64,000 bases of DNA from Caulobacter sp. (GTDB lineage Bacteria > Pseudomonadota > Alphaproteobacteria > Caulobacterales > Caulobacteraceae), in contig JAUXVF010000022.1 in NCBI GenBank assembly GCA_030680355.1, positions 62,001 through 126,000 on the forward strand, written 5' to 3'. Shown one piece after another: positions 1-8,339 of this stretch (position 1 is the stretch's first letter; every line of letters starts with the position of its first letter). The translations under genes were made by a program, and so were the position numbers. The notes under the pieces are model-generated. The model was given only the letters and a program-made list of their open reading frames with translations. It was not told where the DNA came from and did no database searches.

Positions 1-1255
1 TGCGGCCGAGATAGTGGCTGACCAACTGGTCGCGGAAGGCGGCGATCGCCCGCCGCGCGGCGTCGCCCGCAGCGCCCGGTCTGGCCTCGAAGGCCAGGTC
101 GCATTCGGTGTCCAGCCCGCCGGACCGGTTGTTGAGATTGGCCGAGCCGATGCGCAGGAAGTCGTCGTCGATGATCGTGACCTTGGAATGGACGATGATT
201 GGTTCGTCGGCCCGGGTCCGCGCCGACCAGGCCTGGAAGCGGTCATGGCGGTCGGCGGCCTCCAGGGCGTCGATGGCGGCGATGCGGGCGCTGTCCATGG
301 CCAGGCGGTCGAAGAAGCTGGGGCTGACGGCGGGGCCGATGGCGACGATCTCCGGGCCGTCGGGTTCGGCCAGCCGCCGGGCCAGGGCTTCGACGATGGT
401 CGGGGCCGTCAGGTACTGGTTCTCCAGGTAGATCAGGCGGCGCGCCGAGGCGATCGCCGCCAGATGCAGCTTGAGCCCCTCGAGGACCTCCGTCGTTTCC
501 CGCCAGGCGGGCTGGGTGCGGACCAGGCTGACGGTCTGGTTGGTCAGGTGCGGCGATATGAAAGCCGGCCAGGGCGAGTCGACGGTGTAGTCGGGGTCGG
601 GCGGCGTCAGTCGTCCGCCGCCGGCGTTGGACCAGCGATCGGCGAACAGGGCCGCGCAGTCCCGGGCCGCCGGCCCTTCGAGCATCACCGAGACATCATG
701 GCGGGCCGGATAGCGGCGCAGGTTCGGCAGGCGGCGGTGGCGGTCGTCATCGGCATGGTCGCAGGTGTCCCAGCGGTCGGCGCCGAGGTCGCCGCCGCTG
801 ACGAAGGCCAGCCGGCCGTCGATGATCAGCACCTTCTGATGGTGGCAGGCGCTGGCCGGGAGGCTGGAATCGAGCCGGAACTTGACCCGCGAGCCGAGGA
901 ACTCGGCCACCGCCCGCTGCGGCGCGAAAGCCTGTGAGGCGTTGAGCGGAAACGGCATGTCCCAGGCCAGCACCCGCACGTCGACGGCCGGGTTGAGCGC
1001 CGCGGTCCGGCGCAGCAGCAGGCCCAGCCGGTCGGCGGTCTCCGGGTCGCCGCTGCGCTCGATCTGGTCGGGCTGCAGACGGGTCAGGGGGTCGAACACC
1101 CAGGCCAGCAGCCAGATCGACTGGCGGGCCGACAGGACGGCGGCCTTCACCGCGGTGAAATACTCGGCGCCGTCGACCAGAAAGGCCATGCCGTTGGCCG
1201 TGGCGGTCCGCCAGCAGGTGTCGCCGTCTCGAAGGAGGGAAGTTTCAGCGGTCAT
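1..1255 (-). CDS. Phospholipase D / cardiolipin synthase-like protein (3' end cut by window)
   Basis: Two HKD phosphodiesterase motifs are visible in the minus-strand translation: H139-x-K141-x4-D146 and H353-x-K355-x4-D360, each followed by the small-residue patch typical of the PLD superfamily (GGDLGADR and GSANLNNRS). A pair of HKD motifs about 210 residues apart fits bacterial phospholipase D or cardiolipin synthase-like enzymes, which transfer or hydrolyse phosphatidyl groups. There is no N-terminal membrane segment, so a PLD-type hydrolase is preferred over the membrane-anchored Cls. The start is the ATG at 1255, and about 418 codons are present before the window edge. The downstream end and stop are missing. 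The substrate cannot be told from sequence. Confidence 0.85.
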   Translation of the reverse strand, partial: MTAETSLLRDGDTCWRTATANGMAFLVDGAEYFTAVKAAVLSARQSIWLLAWVFDPLTRLQPDQIERSGDPETADRLGLLLRRTAALNPAVDVRVLAWDMPFPLNASQAFAPQRAVAEFLGSRVKFRLDSSLPASACHHQKVLIIDGRLAFVSGGDLGADRWDTCDHADDDRHRRLPNLRRYPARHDVSVMLEGPAARDCAALFADRWSNAGGGRLTPPDPDYTVDSPWPAFISPHLTNQTVSLVRTQPAWRETTEVLEGLKLHLAAIASARRLIYLENQYLTAPTIVEALARRLAEPDGPEIVAIGPAVSPSFFDRLAMDSARIAAIDALEAADRHDRFQAWSARTRADEPIIVHSKVTIIDDDFLRIGSANLNNRSGGLDTECDLAFEARPGAAGDAARRAIAAFRDQLVSHYLGR

Positions 1256-1310
1256 GTCGCCCCGATTGATGCCTGGGGCATAAACGCGCGAAGGCGTGGC
1301 AGGCTCCGGA

Positions 1311-1655
1311 TCAGCCCGCGATCGCCGCCGCGCCGGTCTCGCCGGTGCGGATGCGCAGGACCTGTTCGAGGTCGAGGACGAAGACCTTGCCGTCGCCGAT
1401 CTTGCCGGTGTTGGCCGTGCGGACGATGGCGTCGAGAATGGCCTGGACCACGTCGTCGGGCGCGGCGATCTCCAGCTTGACCTTGGGCAGCAGCTTCACC
1501 TCGTACTCGGCGCCGCGGTAAACCTCGGTCTTGCCCTTCTGGCGGCCATAGCCGCGCACCTCGGTGACGGTCAGACCCGAGGCGCCGGCCTCGGTCACGC
1601 CATCGAGGACCGCGTCCAGGCGGCTGGGCTTGATGACGGCGATGATCATTTTCAT
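1311..1655 (-). CDS. Nitrogen regulatory PII protein (GlnB/GlnK family)
   Basis: This 114-residue protein matches PII over its whole length (family usually 112). The T-loop GRQKGKTEVYRGAEY carries the uridylylation Tyr at position 51, and the C-terminal TGKIGDGKVFV and RIRTGE signatures that bind ATP/ADP and 2-oxoglutarate are intact. PII trimers sense nitrogen and energy state and control glutamine synthetase, AmtB and other targets. Here the gene is an orphan: neither glnA nor amtB is next to it, its upstream neighbour is a methyltransferase and its downstream neighbour a PLD-like enzyme. GlnB and GlnK cannot be told apart from this protein alone. Confidence 0.95.
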   Translation of the reverse strand: MKMIIAVIKPSRLDAVLDGVTEAGASGLTVTEVRGYGRQKGKTEVYRGAEYEVKLLPKVKLEIAAPDDVVQAILDAIVRTANTGKIGDGKVFVLDLEQVLRIRTGETGAAAIAG

Positions 1656-1697
1656 GGCGGCGGCTCCGGTCGCACGAAACGCGAGTCACCGCGCAGG

Positions 1698-2480
1698 CTA
1701 AGGCGAAACCGCGTCCGGGTCCAAGGGGTCGCGATGGGCCGCGCCATCGGACGACCGTCCGGCCGGCGTCGGAGGGGCCAGGGCGCCGGGGGCGAACACC
1801 CGGGCGCGGGCGCGAACCGCCCTGGGTTTGACCGCGAAAGTCTGTTTGACCGCCTCCATCAGCATCAGCCCGGCGAAGGGGGGCCAGAGCCAGGCGCCGG
1901 CCTGTTCAAAGCCCTCGGCCCAGCGCGCCGTCCAGGCGAAGGGCGGGGCGTAGAGGGCGCGGGTCCAGCCGGAGGGCTCCAGACCGGCGTCGCGCAGCAC
2001 CTGTTCCAGCTGGCCGCGGGTATAGGGCCGGCCATGGCCGAAGGGGGTGCCCTCGGCGTTGGACCACAGGCCGTTGCGGGCGGCCACGGCGACGATCACC
2101 CGGCCCGACGGGGCGAGAACGCGGCAGACCTCGGCCATCAGGGCCGTGGCGTCGTCGCATTCCTCGAGGGCGTGCACGCACAGCACCCGGTCGAACAGGG
2201 CGTTGGCCAGGGGCAGGGCGGCTTCGTCGGCCAGACAGGCGAGGTTGCGGCCGCCGACCGGCCAGACCTCGACCCCCTGGGTGGCCGGCATCACCGCCAC
2301 CGCCCGGCGAGCGCGATCGCGGAAGGCTTCCAGATAGGGGGTGGCGTAGCCGATGCCGAGCAGGTCCAGACCCCGCGGGTCGCCCCAGGTCTCAGCGACC
2401 TTGCGGCCGACCATTTCCCGCGCCGCCCGTCCGCGGGGCGAGGCGTAGAAGGCTCTCAGTTCGAGGACGTCGCGGCGCAT
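1698..2480 (-). CDS. SAM-dependent methyltransferase, class I (Methyltransf_11 type)
   Basis: A 260-residue cytosolic protein with a Rossmann methyltransferase core. The first strand with its Gly motif is DLLGIGYATPY (about residues 38-48), and the later FDRVLCVHALEE and VLAPSGRVIVAV segments correspond to motifs II-III of Methyltransf_11 enzymes. The C-terminal 40 residues are Pro/Ala/Arg-rich and probably disordered. The substrate is unknown. It is divergent from gloB, and both promoters must lie in or beside an inverted pair of repeats (2511-2622). The PII gene lies 42 bp downstream on the same strand, so cotranscription is possible. Confidence 0.8.
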   Translation of the reverse strand: MRRDVLELRAFYASPRGRAAREMVGRKVAETWGDPRGLDLLGIGYATPYLEAFRDRARRAVAVMPATQGVEVWPVGGRNLACLADEAALPLANALFDRVLCVHALEECDDATALMAEVCRVLAPSGRVIVAVAARNGLWSNAEGTPFGHGRPYTRGQLEQVLRDAGLEPSGWTRALYAPPFAWTARWAEGFEQAGAWLWPPFAGLMLMEAVKQTFAVKPRAVRARARVFAPGALAPPTPAGRSSDGAAHRDPLDPDAVSP

Positions 2481-2510
2481 TCAGGCTCGAATCGATGGCA
2501 TTGGCTGGGT

Positions 2511-2622
2511 TGCGTCCTTTGACACGCGCCTTGCGGCGCTGCTCAGGATGACTTGGTTTGGCGTTTGGGACTAGAGATAGTCATCCCGAGCCGCCGGCGC
2601 AGCCAGCGTGTCGAAGGACGCA
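2511..2622. repeat. Inverted pair of palindromic repeats (family A)
   Basis: Two copies of one element face each other. 2511-2552 reads tgcgtcctttgacacg ... ctgctcaggatgac, and 2580-2622 reads gtcatcccgag ... gtgtcgaaggacgca. Each copy is itself imperfectly palindromic. The same element recurs near 12.45, 30.1, 35.55 and 57.5 kb. It occupies the divergent methyltransferase/gloB intergenic region. Confidence 0.8.
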
Positions 2623-2635
2623 AGGAAAGCCCGCC

Positions 2636-3388
2636 ATGACCCTGACCGTTCACCAATTCGCCTGTCTGTCCGACAACTACGGCTTCCTGATCCGCGACGA
2701 GGCGACCGGCCAGGCGGCCTGTATCGACACGCCGGACGCCGAGGCCATCCTGCGCGAACTGGCCGGGCTGGGCTGGACCCTGACCCATATCCTCAACACC
2801 CACTGGCATCCCGACCACGCCGGCGGCAACGCGGCGATCAAGGCCGCGACCGGCTGCGAGGTGGTCGGGCCGGCCGAGGTCGAGCGCATCGGGGCCGCGC
2901 CCGACCGCATCGTCACCGACGGCGACATCGTCATGCTGGGCGAGACCCGGCTGGAGGTGATGGACACCGGCGGCCACACCCTGGGCCACATCACCTATTA
3001 CGACGCCGCCGACCGCATGGCCTTCGTCGGCGACACCCTGTTCGCCCTCGGCTGCGGCCGGCTGTTCGAGGGCACGCCGCAGCAGATGTGGACCAGCCTG
3101 CAGCGGCTGGCCGTGCTGCCCGAGGACGTCACCGTCTACTGCGCCCACGAATACACCGCCGCCAACGCCCGCTTCGCCTTGTCGGTCGACGCCGATCCGG
3201 CGCTCAAGGCCCGGGCCGAACAGATCTTCGCCGCCCGCAAGCGGGGAGACTGGACGGTGCCGACCACCATCGGGCTGGAGAAGGCCACCAACCCCTTCCT
3301 GCGCGCGCCGCTGCTGCGCCCCGACATCGCCGACCCGGCCGAGGCCTTCGGCGCCGTGCGAGCGGCCAAGGACAGCTTCCAGGGATGA
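2636..3388 (+). CDS. gloB: Hydroxyacylglutathione hydrolase (glyoxalase II)
   Basis: Metallo-beta-lactamase fold enzyme of 250 residues that hydrolyses S-lactoylglutathione to lactate and glutathione, the second step of methylglyoxal detoxification. The metal motif THWHPDH (H56, H58, D60, H61) is intact, as are the GHTLGHI and GDTLFALGCGRLFEG segments and the substrate-binding YCAHEYT motif typical of glyoxalase II rather than of generic beta-lactamase-like hydrolases. The ATG at 2636 is chosen because the protein then starts MTLTVHQF as in the family; the upstream in-frame extension runs through a repeat. Its stop overlaps the start of the cupin gene (ATGA), so the two are translationally coupled. 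Confidence 0.93.
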   Translation: MTLTVHQFACLSDNYGFLIRDEATGQAACIDTPDAEAILRELAGLGWTLTHILNTHWHPDHAGGNAAIKAATGCEVVGPAEVERIGAAPDRIVTDGDIVMLGETRLEVMDTGGHTLGHITYYDAADRMAFVGDTLFALGCGRLFEGTPQQMWTSLQRLAVLPEDVTVYCAHEYTAANARFALSVDADPALKARAEQIFAARKRGDWTVPTTIGLEKATNPFLRAPLLRPDIADPAEAFGAVRAAKDSFQG

Positions 3389-3795
3389 CGGCGGCGGAGA
3401 TCGTCGCCCTGCTGGACCTGGCCCCGCACCCGGAGGGCGGCTGGTACCGTCAGACCTTCCGCGACACCGCCGGCCCCGAGGGGCGCGGCGCCTCGACGGC
3501 CATCTATTTCCTGCTCGAGGCCGGGCAGGAGAGTCGCTGGCACCGGGTCGACGCCGCCGAGGTCTGGCATTTCCACGCCGGCGCGCCGCTGCTGCTGACC
3601 ATTGGGGATGTGGACCACAGGCTGGGCGTCGATCTCGCCGCCGGCGAACGGCCGCAGGCGGTCGTGCCGGCTGGCGTCTGGCAGACCGCGCGGTCGCTCG
3701 GCGACTGGACCCTGGTCGGCTGCACCGTGGCGCCAGGCTTTGAGTTCGCCGGCTTCGAGATGGCGGCCGAGGGCTGGTCGCCTATCGCGTCGTGA
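3385..3795 (+). CDS. Cupin superfamily protein (DUF985/Cupin_5 type)
   Basis: 136 residues, starting at the ATG that overlaps the gloB stop. The sequence LAPHPEGGWYRQTFR near the N-terminus, followed by STAIYFLLEAGQESRWHRVDAAEVWHF, is the hallmark of the DUF985/cupin_5 family, a small beta-barrel. The function is not established; some relatives have been described as sugar- or nucleotide-linked isomerase-like proteins. Coupling to gloB may point to detoxification, but that is inference. The 3' end overlaps the convergent DUF4908-type gene by 14 bp. Confidence 0.85.
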   Translation: MTAAEIVALLDLAPHPEGGWYRQTFRDTAGPEGRGASTAIYFLLEAGQESRWHRVDAAEVWHFHAGAPLLLTIGDVDHRLGVDLAAGERPQAVVPAGVWQTARSLGDWTLVGCTVAPGFEFAGFEMAAEGWSPIAS

Positions 3796-4561
3796 CGTGA
3801 ACGATCCTGTCCGACGACGGACGGCCGGCGACGCCGAGGCTGGGGGTCACCACCACCAGCAGGGTGCCGGCGCGGAGGGTGACCTCCGGACGGCGGCCTT
3901 CGACGATCACGACGCGCTCGATTTTCGCCGCGGCGGCCGAGATGTTGCTGTTCTGGGCCAGGCGCTCGATGGCCAGCACCGTCAGGATGGCGGCGTCCGC
4001 GATCAGGGTTGACGAGGCGGGGGAGGCCTCGGCGTCAAAACTGATCCGGTGATGGGTGAGGCGGCTGGCCCGGGCGCTGGAGGCCAGGAGGATGCGGTAG
4101 AGGTCCACCGGGCCGATGGCCTTGAGCCGTATGGGCGGCGAACTGCCGGCCAGCTCCGCCGACGCGCCGGCGGGGCGCTTGCCGGTGAACAGGGTCAGGC
4201 CGCCGAGGCGTGTCGCCCGCAGCAGAACCTGGCCGATGTCGGTCTTGTAGATGACGTCGCCGCGCGGCCCGATCTGGGGCTGCAGCACCCAGATCTCGGC
4301 GCTGTTTTCGAAGCGCAGCAGGGTCTGCTCATTGGAGCGGTCGAGGATGAAGCCTTCGCCGGTTTCGGACACATACCGGGCCACCGGAGGCGGGGCGGCG
4401 CGGCGGGGCGTTTCCCCCGGCCGCTCGCCAAACAGGAAGTCCTTCAGCGAGCCTTCCTGGGCATAGGCGGGCGCCGACGCGCAAAACAGCGTCAGGATGG
4501 CCGCGGCGATCGCCACAACTGCGGGAAAACGGCATACCTTAATCGCCATTCCCCCAGTCAT
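3782..4561 (-). CDS. Exported protein of the DUF4908 type
   Basis: 259 residues with an N-terminal signal peptide: a hydrophobic stretch from about residue 13 to 31 ending in APAYAQ, a good signal peptidase I site. The mature part has short beta-rich segments (VIYKTDIGQVLLRATRLGGLTLFTG) and no catalytic motif I recognise. The composition and layout resemble a family found mostly in Caulobacterales and catalogued as DUF4908, recalled from memory rather than searched. It probably acts in the periplasm. The ATG at 4561 is used; an in-frame ATG at 4549 is an alternative. Its 3' end overlaps the cupin gene by 14 bp. Confidence 0.65.
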   Translation of the reverse strand: MTGGMAIKVCRFPAVVAIAAAILTLFCASAPAYAQEGSLKDFLFGERPGETPRRAAPPPVARYVSETGEGFILDRSNEQTLLRFENSAEIWVLQPQIGPRGDVIYKTDIGQVLLRATRLGGLTLFTGKRPAGASAELAGSSPPIRLKAIGPVDLYRILLASSARASRLTHHRISFDAEASPASSTLIADAAILTVLAIERLAQNSNISAAAAKIERVVIVEGRRPEVTLRAGTLLVVVTPSLGVAGRPSSDRIVHVTTR

Positions 4562-4591
4562 GCCCAGCGACTAGGGCGAATCTTGGACGGC

Positions 4592-4619
4592 TTCGCGGCG
4601 GCCGACAAGCCGCCGCGAA
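4592..4619 (-). terminator. Strong hairpin downstream of phaB
   Basis: Perfect 10-bp stem ttcgcggcgg (4592-4601) / ccgccgcgaa (4610-4619) with an 8-nt loop, 17 bp after the phaB stop on the minus strand. There is no T-run after the stem, so intrinsic termination is plausible but not certain. The hairpin could also stabilise the phaB mRNA end. Confidence 0.5.
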
Positions 4620-4635
4620 CCGTTGCCAAATCGCA

Positions 4636-5361
4636 TCAGGAGGCCAGGTACTGGCCGCCGTTCAGGGTGAAGGTGGCGCCGGTGACGAAACCGGCCCGCT
4701 CGCCGGCCAGATAGGCGACCATGTCGGCGATCTCTTCGCCCTTGCCGAGGCGGCCGACGGGGATGCCGGCGATGATGCCGGCCAGGACGTTCTCGGGGAC
4801 CGAGGCGACCATGTCGGTGTCGATGTAGCCGGGGCAGATCACGTTGACGGTGATGCCTTTTTTCGCGTTCTCAAGGGCCAGGGCCTTGGTGAAGCCGATG
4901 ACGCCGGCCTTGGCGGCCGAATAGTTGGTCTGGCCGACCTGGCCCTTCTGACCGTTGATCGAGGAGATGTTGATCACCCGGCCCCAGTTACGCTCGCGCA
5001 TGCCCTCGATGACCTGACGGGTCATGTTGAAGGCGCTGTCCATGTTGACGCCAACCACTTCGCGCCACTGCTGCGGGGTCATCTTGTGGAAGAAGCCGTC
5101 GCGGGTGATGCCGGCGTTGTTGATCAGCACGTCGATGGGGCCCAGTTCGGCCTCGGCCGCCGCGACAGCGCGCTGGCAGTCTTCGAAATTGCCGACATTG
5201 CCCTTCACGACCATGACGCCCAGTTCTCTGGCGGTCTCGGCGGCGGCTTCCTCGTTGCCCGAATAGCCGGCCGCGACCTGCATGCCGTCGGCCTTCAGCC
5301 GTTCGACGATGGCCTTGCCGATACCGCGGGTCCCGCCGGTGACGAATGCAACTCTGCCCAT
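4636..5361 (-). CDS. phaB: Acetoacetyl-CoA reductase (NADPH)
   Basis: Short-chain dehydrogenase of 241 residues that reduces acetoacetyl-CoA to (R)-3-hydroxybutyryl-CoA for polyhydroxybutyrate synthesis. The cofactor motif TGGTRGIG is at 8-15, NNAG at 81-84, and the catalytic triad is S134, Y147, K151 in the context NYSAAKAG. The segment GYSGNEEAA after beta-2 and the ISSINGQKGQ and CPGYIDTDMV segments are typical of PhaB and separate it from FabG. It follows phaA on the same strand after a 209-bp spacer with a small palindrome. The polymerase gene phaC is not in the window. Confidence 0.92.
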   Translation of the reverse strand: MGRVAFVTGGTRGIGKAIVERLKADGMQVAAGYSGNEEAAAETARELGVMVVKGNVGNFEDCQRAVAAAEAELGPIDVLINNAGITRDGFFHKMTPQQWREVVGVNMDSAFNMTRQVIEGMRERNWGRVINISSINGQKGQVGQTNYSAAKAGVIGFTKALALENAKKGITVNVICPGYIDTDMVASVPENVLAGIIAGIPVGRLGKGEEIADMVAYLAGERAGFVTGATFTLNGGQYLAS

Positions 5362-5537
5362 GCGCGTCTTCCCTGTTTCTTTCTTTGACCCGGCCTCCGT
5401 TGTGGAGGCGGGTGGCCATTGGCGGCCGATTTGAAGGGCTGGAAACCGATTGAGGTTGATTGGTCCGCCGGCCAGCCCTTCGGCCCGGCGAGACCCCTCA
5501 TGCGACCCGCGTCACCGCCCGTGGGCGATGCGGGCCG

Positions 5538-5559
5538 CCTCCTCCCGTGAGGGAGGAGG
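5538..5559. repeat. Small palindrome in the phaA-phaB spacer
   Basis: A 9-bp perfect stem cctcctccc / gggaggagg with a 4-nt loop. It belongs to the same general class of short GC-rich intergenic palindromes seen elsewhere in the window. Its place between two cotranscribed genes suggests an mRNA processing or stabilising hairpin, or a partial terminator. Confidence 0.6.
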
Positions 5560-5570
5560 AAACAGAAGGG

Positions 5571-6746
5571 CTAGAGGGCCTCGACGCACATGGCCACGCC
5601 CATACCGCCGCCGACGCAAAGGGTCGCGGCGCCCTTCTTCGCGCCGGACCGCTTCATCTCGTGGAGCAGGGTGGTGAGGATGCGCGCGCCCGAGGCGCCG
5701 ATGGGGTGGCCGATGGCGATGGCGCCGCCGTTGACGTTGGTCTTGGCCGGGTCGAGACCCAGTTCGCGAACCACCGACAGCGACTGGGCGGCGAAGGCTT
5801 CGTTGGACTCGACCAGGTCGAGATCGGCGACGGTCCAGCCGGCCTTGTCGAGGGCCTTCTTCATGGCCGGGATCGGGCCGGTGCCCATGACTTCGGGCTC
5901 GACGCCGGCGCTGGCCCAGGAGGCGATGCGGGCCAGCGGCGTCAGGCCGCGCTTCCTGGCTTCGGCCGCCGTCATCAGCACCAGGGCCGCGGCGCCGTCA
6001 TTGAGGCCCGAGGCGTTGGCGGCGGTGACGCTGCCCTCCTTGGCGAAGGCGGGGCGCAGGCCGGCCAGGCTGTCGTAGGTGGCGCCGTGGCGGATGTATT
6101 CGTCCTGGTCGACGATGGTGTCGCCCTTGCGGCCCTTGATGGTCACCGGCGCGATCTCGTCGACGAACTTGCCGGCCTTCTGGGCGGCCTCGGCGCGGTT
6201 CTGCGAGGTGACGGCGAAGCGGTCCTGGTCTTCGCGGGTGATCTGCCAGCGGCTGGCGATGTTCTCGGCCGTCTGACCCATGTGATAGCCGTGGAAGGCG
6301 TCCCACAGACCGTCCTTGATCATGGTGTCGACAAAGCCCAGGTCGCCCATCTTCTTGCCTTCGCGGATATTGGCCGCGTGGGGCGACTGGCTCATGCTTT
6401 CCTGACCACCGGCGATGACGATCGACACCGAGCCGTCGGCGATCTGCTGGGCGCCCAGGGCGACCGCGCGCAGGCCCGAGCCGCACAGCTGGTTAAGGCT
6501 CCAGGCCGGGCTTTCGACGGGGATGCCGGCATTGACGGCGGCCTGACGGGCGGGGCCCTGGCCGGCGCCGGCCTGCAGCACCTGGCCCATGATGACCTCA
6601 TCGACATCGGCGGCGGTGATGCCGGCCTGGGCGATGGCGGCCAGGATGGCGATCTTGCCCAGTTCGTGAGCCGGAAGGCTCGACAGGGCGCCGTTGAAGG
6701 AGCCAACCGGCGTGCGGGCGGCCGACACGATGACGATGTCGCTCAT
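5571..6746 (-). CDS. phaA: Acetyl-CoA acetyltransferase (beta-ketothiolase)
   Basis: 391-residue thiolase that condenses two acetyl-CoA to acetoacetyl-CoA, the first step of PHB synthesis. The nucleophile is C88 in NQLCGSG, the general-base His is H347 in [11 protein letters not shown], and the second Cys is C377 in TLCVGGG. Length and motifs fit biosynthetic class II thiolases. The start is the ATG at 6746 ([15 protein letters not shown], as in the family); a longer open frame up to 6905 would cross the divergent promoter region and is rejected. It is transcribed away from phaR. Confidence 0.95.
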   Translation of the reverse strand: MSDIVIVSAARTPVGSFNGALSSLPAHELGKIAILAAIAQAGITAADVDEVIMGQVLQAGAGQGPARQAAVNAGIPVESPAWSLNQLCGSGLRAVALGAQQIADGSVSIVIAGGQESMSQSPHAANIREGKKMGDLGFVDTMIKDGLWDAFHGYHMGQTAENIASRWQITREDQDRFAVTSQNRAEAAQKAGKFVDEIAPVTIKGRKGDTIVDQDEYIRHGATYDSLAGLRPAFAKEGSVTAANASGLNDGAAALVLMTAAEARKRGLTPLARIASWASAGVEPEVMGTGPIPAMKKALDKAGWTVADLDLVESNEAFAAQSLSVVRELGLDPAKTNVNGGAIAIGHPIGASGARILTTLLHEMKRSGAKKGAATLCVGGGMGVAMCVEAL

Positions 6747-6825
6747 GGGTGGTTCTCCGTTGTTCCCTGCGCGGCGCCGCGACCGACAGGGGGGCGGAGC
6801 GCTCATTTTTCGTTGTGAGGCCCCA

Positions 6826-6890
6826 TTTTGCACATTTGCGCCCCGTTCGTCACCTGATGATTTTGCAGTGCAGCATACCGCGCAGCAAAA
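6826..6890. promoter_or_regulatory. Candidate PhaR operator region between phaA and phaR
   Basis: The divergent 221-bp spacer contains a TGC-rich inverted repeat, ttttgc (6861-6866) ... gcaaaa (6885-6890), with internal tgcagtgcagca, and a second ttttgca at 6826. PhaR proteins are known to bind TGC-rich sites upstream of PHA genes and their own gene. The assignment is by position and composition, not by experiment. Confidence 0.45.
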
Positions 6891-6967
6891 CGAGACTTCC
6901 GTCATGCCTTCGCATCCGCGATAGTGCGGCGCGAAAAGCGCGGGAAAGCGTCCTTCAGGGAATGGAA

Positions 6968-7618
6968 ATGTCCGAGAAGCCCCAGACCAGCGAAAATGCC
7001 GCCCGTAATAAAAATGCCGGCGACCGCGTCGTCATCAAGAAATACGCCAACCGCCGGCTCTACAACACCGCCTCCAGCTCCTACGTCACCCTCGATCACC
7101 TGTCGGACATGGTGAAGGAAGGCGTCGACTTCGTGGTCTTCGACGCCAAGACCGGCGAGGACATCACCCGCCCGGTTCTGACACAGATCATCTTCGAGGA
7201 AGAAAACCGCGGCGACGGACAAAACCTGCTGCCGATCCAGTTCCTGCGACAGCTGATCGGCTTTTACGGCAACCAGATGCAGGCCTTCGTGCCCAGCTAT
7301 CTGGAGATGAGCCTGGCCAATTTCGCCAAACAGCAGGAGCGATTCCGCGGCCAGTTCGGCGCCGTGACCCCGGGGGCGGGTCTGTCCGCCGCCGGGCTGG
7401 GCGCCTATGAGGAGCAGGTTCGCCAGAACATGGTGCTGTTCGACCGCGCCATGAAGATGTTCTCGCCCTTCGGCGCCTATGGCCGCACCGAGACCGACGG
7501 GACCGAGGAGAAGGCCGCCGAGAGCGCGCCGGCGGGCGGCGACGAAGCCCTCGATGAGCTCAAGCGCCAGATGGCCGCCATGCAGGACAAGCTCGAGAAA
7601 CTCGCGTCCAAGGGCTGA
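6968..7618 (+). CDS. phaR: Polyhydroxyalkanoate synthesis repressor PhaR
   Basis: 216 residues. The N-terminal PHB/PHA accumulation regulator DNA-binding domain (about residues 18-80) has the family signature [19 protein letters not shown], followed by the PHB accumulation domain with [15 protein letters not shown] and [12 protein letters not shown]-terminal coiled coil ([18 protein letters not shown]) closes the protein. PhaR represses PHA genes and phasins and is released by binding to the polymer. The ATG at 6968 has an AGGGA ribosome site at a good distance (6957-6961); the ATG at 6962 is too close to it. It is divergent from phaA. Confidence 0.93.
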   Translation: MSEKPQTSENAARNKNAGDRVVIKKYANRRLYNTASSSYVTLDHLSDMVKEGVDFVVFDAKTGEDITRPVLTQIIFEEENRGDGQNLLPIQFLRQLIGFYGNQMQAFVPSYLEMSLANFAKQQERFRGQFGAVTPGAGLSAAGLGAYEEQVRQNMVLFDRAMKMFSPFGAYGRTETDGTEEKAAESAPAGGDEALDELKRQMAAMQDKLEKLASKG

Positions 7619-7653
7619 CCACTTATTTACCAACGCCGTGGCAGATTGGAACG

Positions 7654-8007
7654 ATGACAGGTCCCGTCGATCCCGTTCGCCCGTTTGAGCGCCGCCAGGC
7701 ACGGCGTCGCGCCGAGGACGGCGCGCGCGGGCCGGCGCCCGACGGCGGGACGAATTTGCCGGCGGTGATCGAGTCGCCGCCCCCGGGCGACCGTCACGCC
7801 GACCATCCTGATCTGGCCGATCCGTCGCCGACGCGAGGTTTCACGGCCTTCGCCGCGCATGTCTATGGCCAGAGCGGTCAGAAGCGGGGTCTGCGCGGCG
7901 GCCAGCCGGTGATCGACAGGGCGCGGGCGGCCTATCTTGAGACAGAATACTCCGGCCCCGAGGACCGACGCCCGGCCAAGGGCCTGCTGAAAAAGACCGA
8001 GATCTAG
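7654..8007 (+). CDS. Small hypothetical protein, 35 bp after phaR
   Basis: 117 residues, strongly charged and Pro/Arg-rich in the first half, with no signal peptide or membrane segment. The second half (TAFAAHVYGQSGQKRGLRGG ... RAAYLETEYSGPEDRRP) looks ordered, with a short helix, and probably carries any conserved function. I do not recognise the family. It probably shares the phaR transcript. Its 3' end overlaps the convergent HTH gene by 4 bp. The coding call rests on gene-like position, length and lack of a better frame. Confidence 0.65.
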   Translation: MTGPVDPVRPFERRQARRRAEDGARGPAPDGGTNLPAVIESPPPGDRHADHPDLADPSPTRGFTAFAAHVYGQSGQKRGLRGGQPVIDRARAAYLETEYSGPEDRRPAKGLLKKTEI

Positions 8008-8312
8008 CCGGTCAGCCGGGCGATTTCCGCCTCCAGCGCCGCCACCCGCCGTTCCAGAGCCGCGATGCGGGACAGTGGATCGGCGCCCGGCGTCGGCGTC
8101 GCGATCCCCGCCCGGTGGGCGATTTCCGCCCCCGTCACCCCCAACAGCTCGGCAAAGGCCGCCACCTCGCGGGCGGAGAGCTCGCGCTGGTCCTTCCAGA
8201 TCAGGGCCAGGTCGGCGTCGCTGACGCCGGCGGCGGCCGCGAAACCGGCGCGCGACAAGGACCGCTCGGCCAGGCGGGCCTCGAACCAGGATTGATCAAA
8301 AAACAGGGCCAT
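8004..8312 (-). CDS. Small helix-turn-helix protein with C-terminal coiled coil
   Basis: 102 residues. Positions 13-62 (RLAERSLSRAGFAAAAGVSDADLALIW followed by LSAREVAAFAELLGV) have the spacing of an XRE-type helix-turn-helix. The C-terminus (SRIAALERRVAALEAEIARLTG) is a clear heptad coiled coil likely used for dimerisation. It is probably a DNA-binding regulator with unknown targets. A near-match to the CtrA box lies 28 bp upstream of its start (8340-8354). It overlaps the convergent gene by 4 bp. Confidence 0.7.
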   Translation of the reverse strand: MALFFDQSWFEARLAERSLSRAGFAAAAGVSDADLALIWKDQRELSAREVAAFAELLGVTGAEIAHRAGIATPTPGADPLSRIAALERRVAALEAEIARLTG

Positions 8313-8339
8313 CAGCGGTCAGACTGGCGCCGGTCTTGC

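Noticed and set aside
6749..6967. N-terminal extension of PhaR
   Set aside because: It would cover the divergent promoter region and gives unrelated sequence; a ribosome site fits the ATG at 6968.
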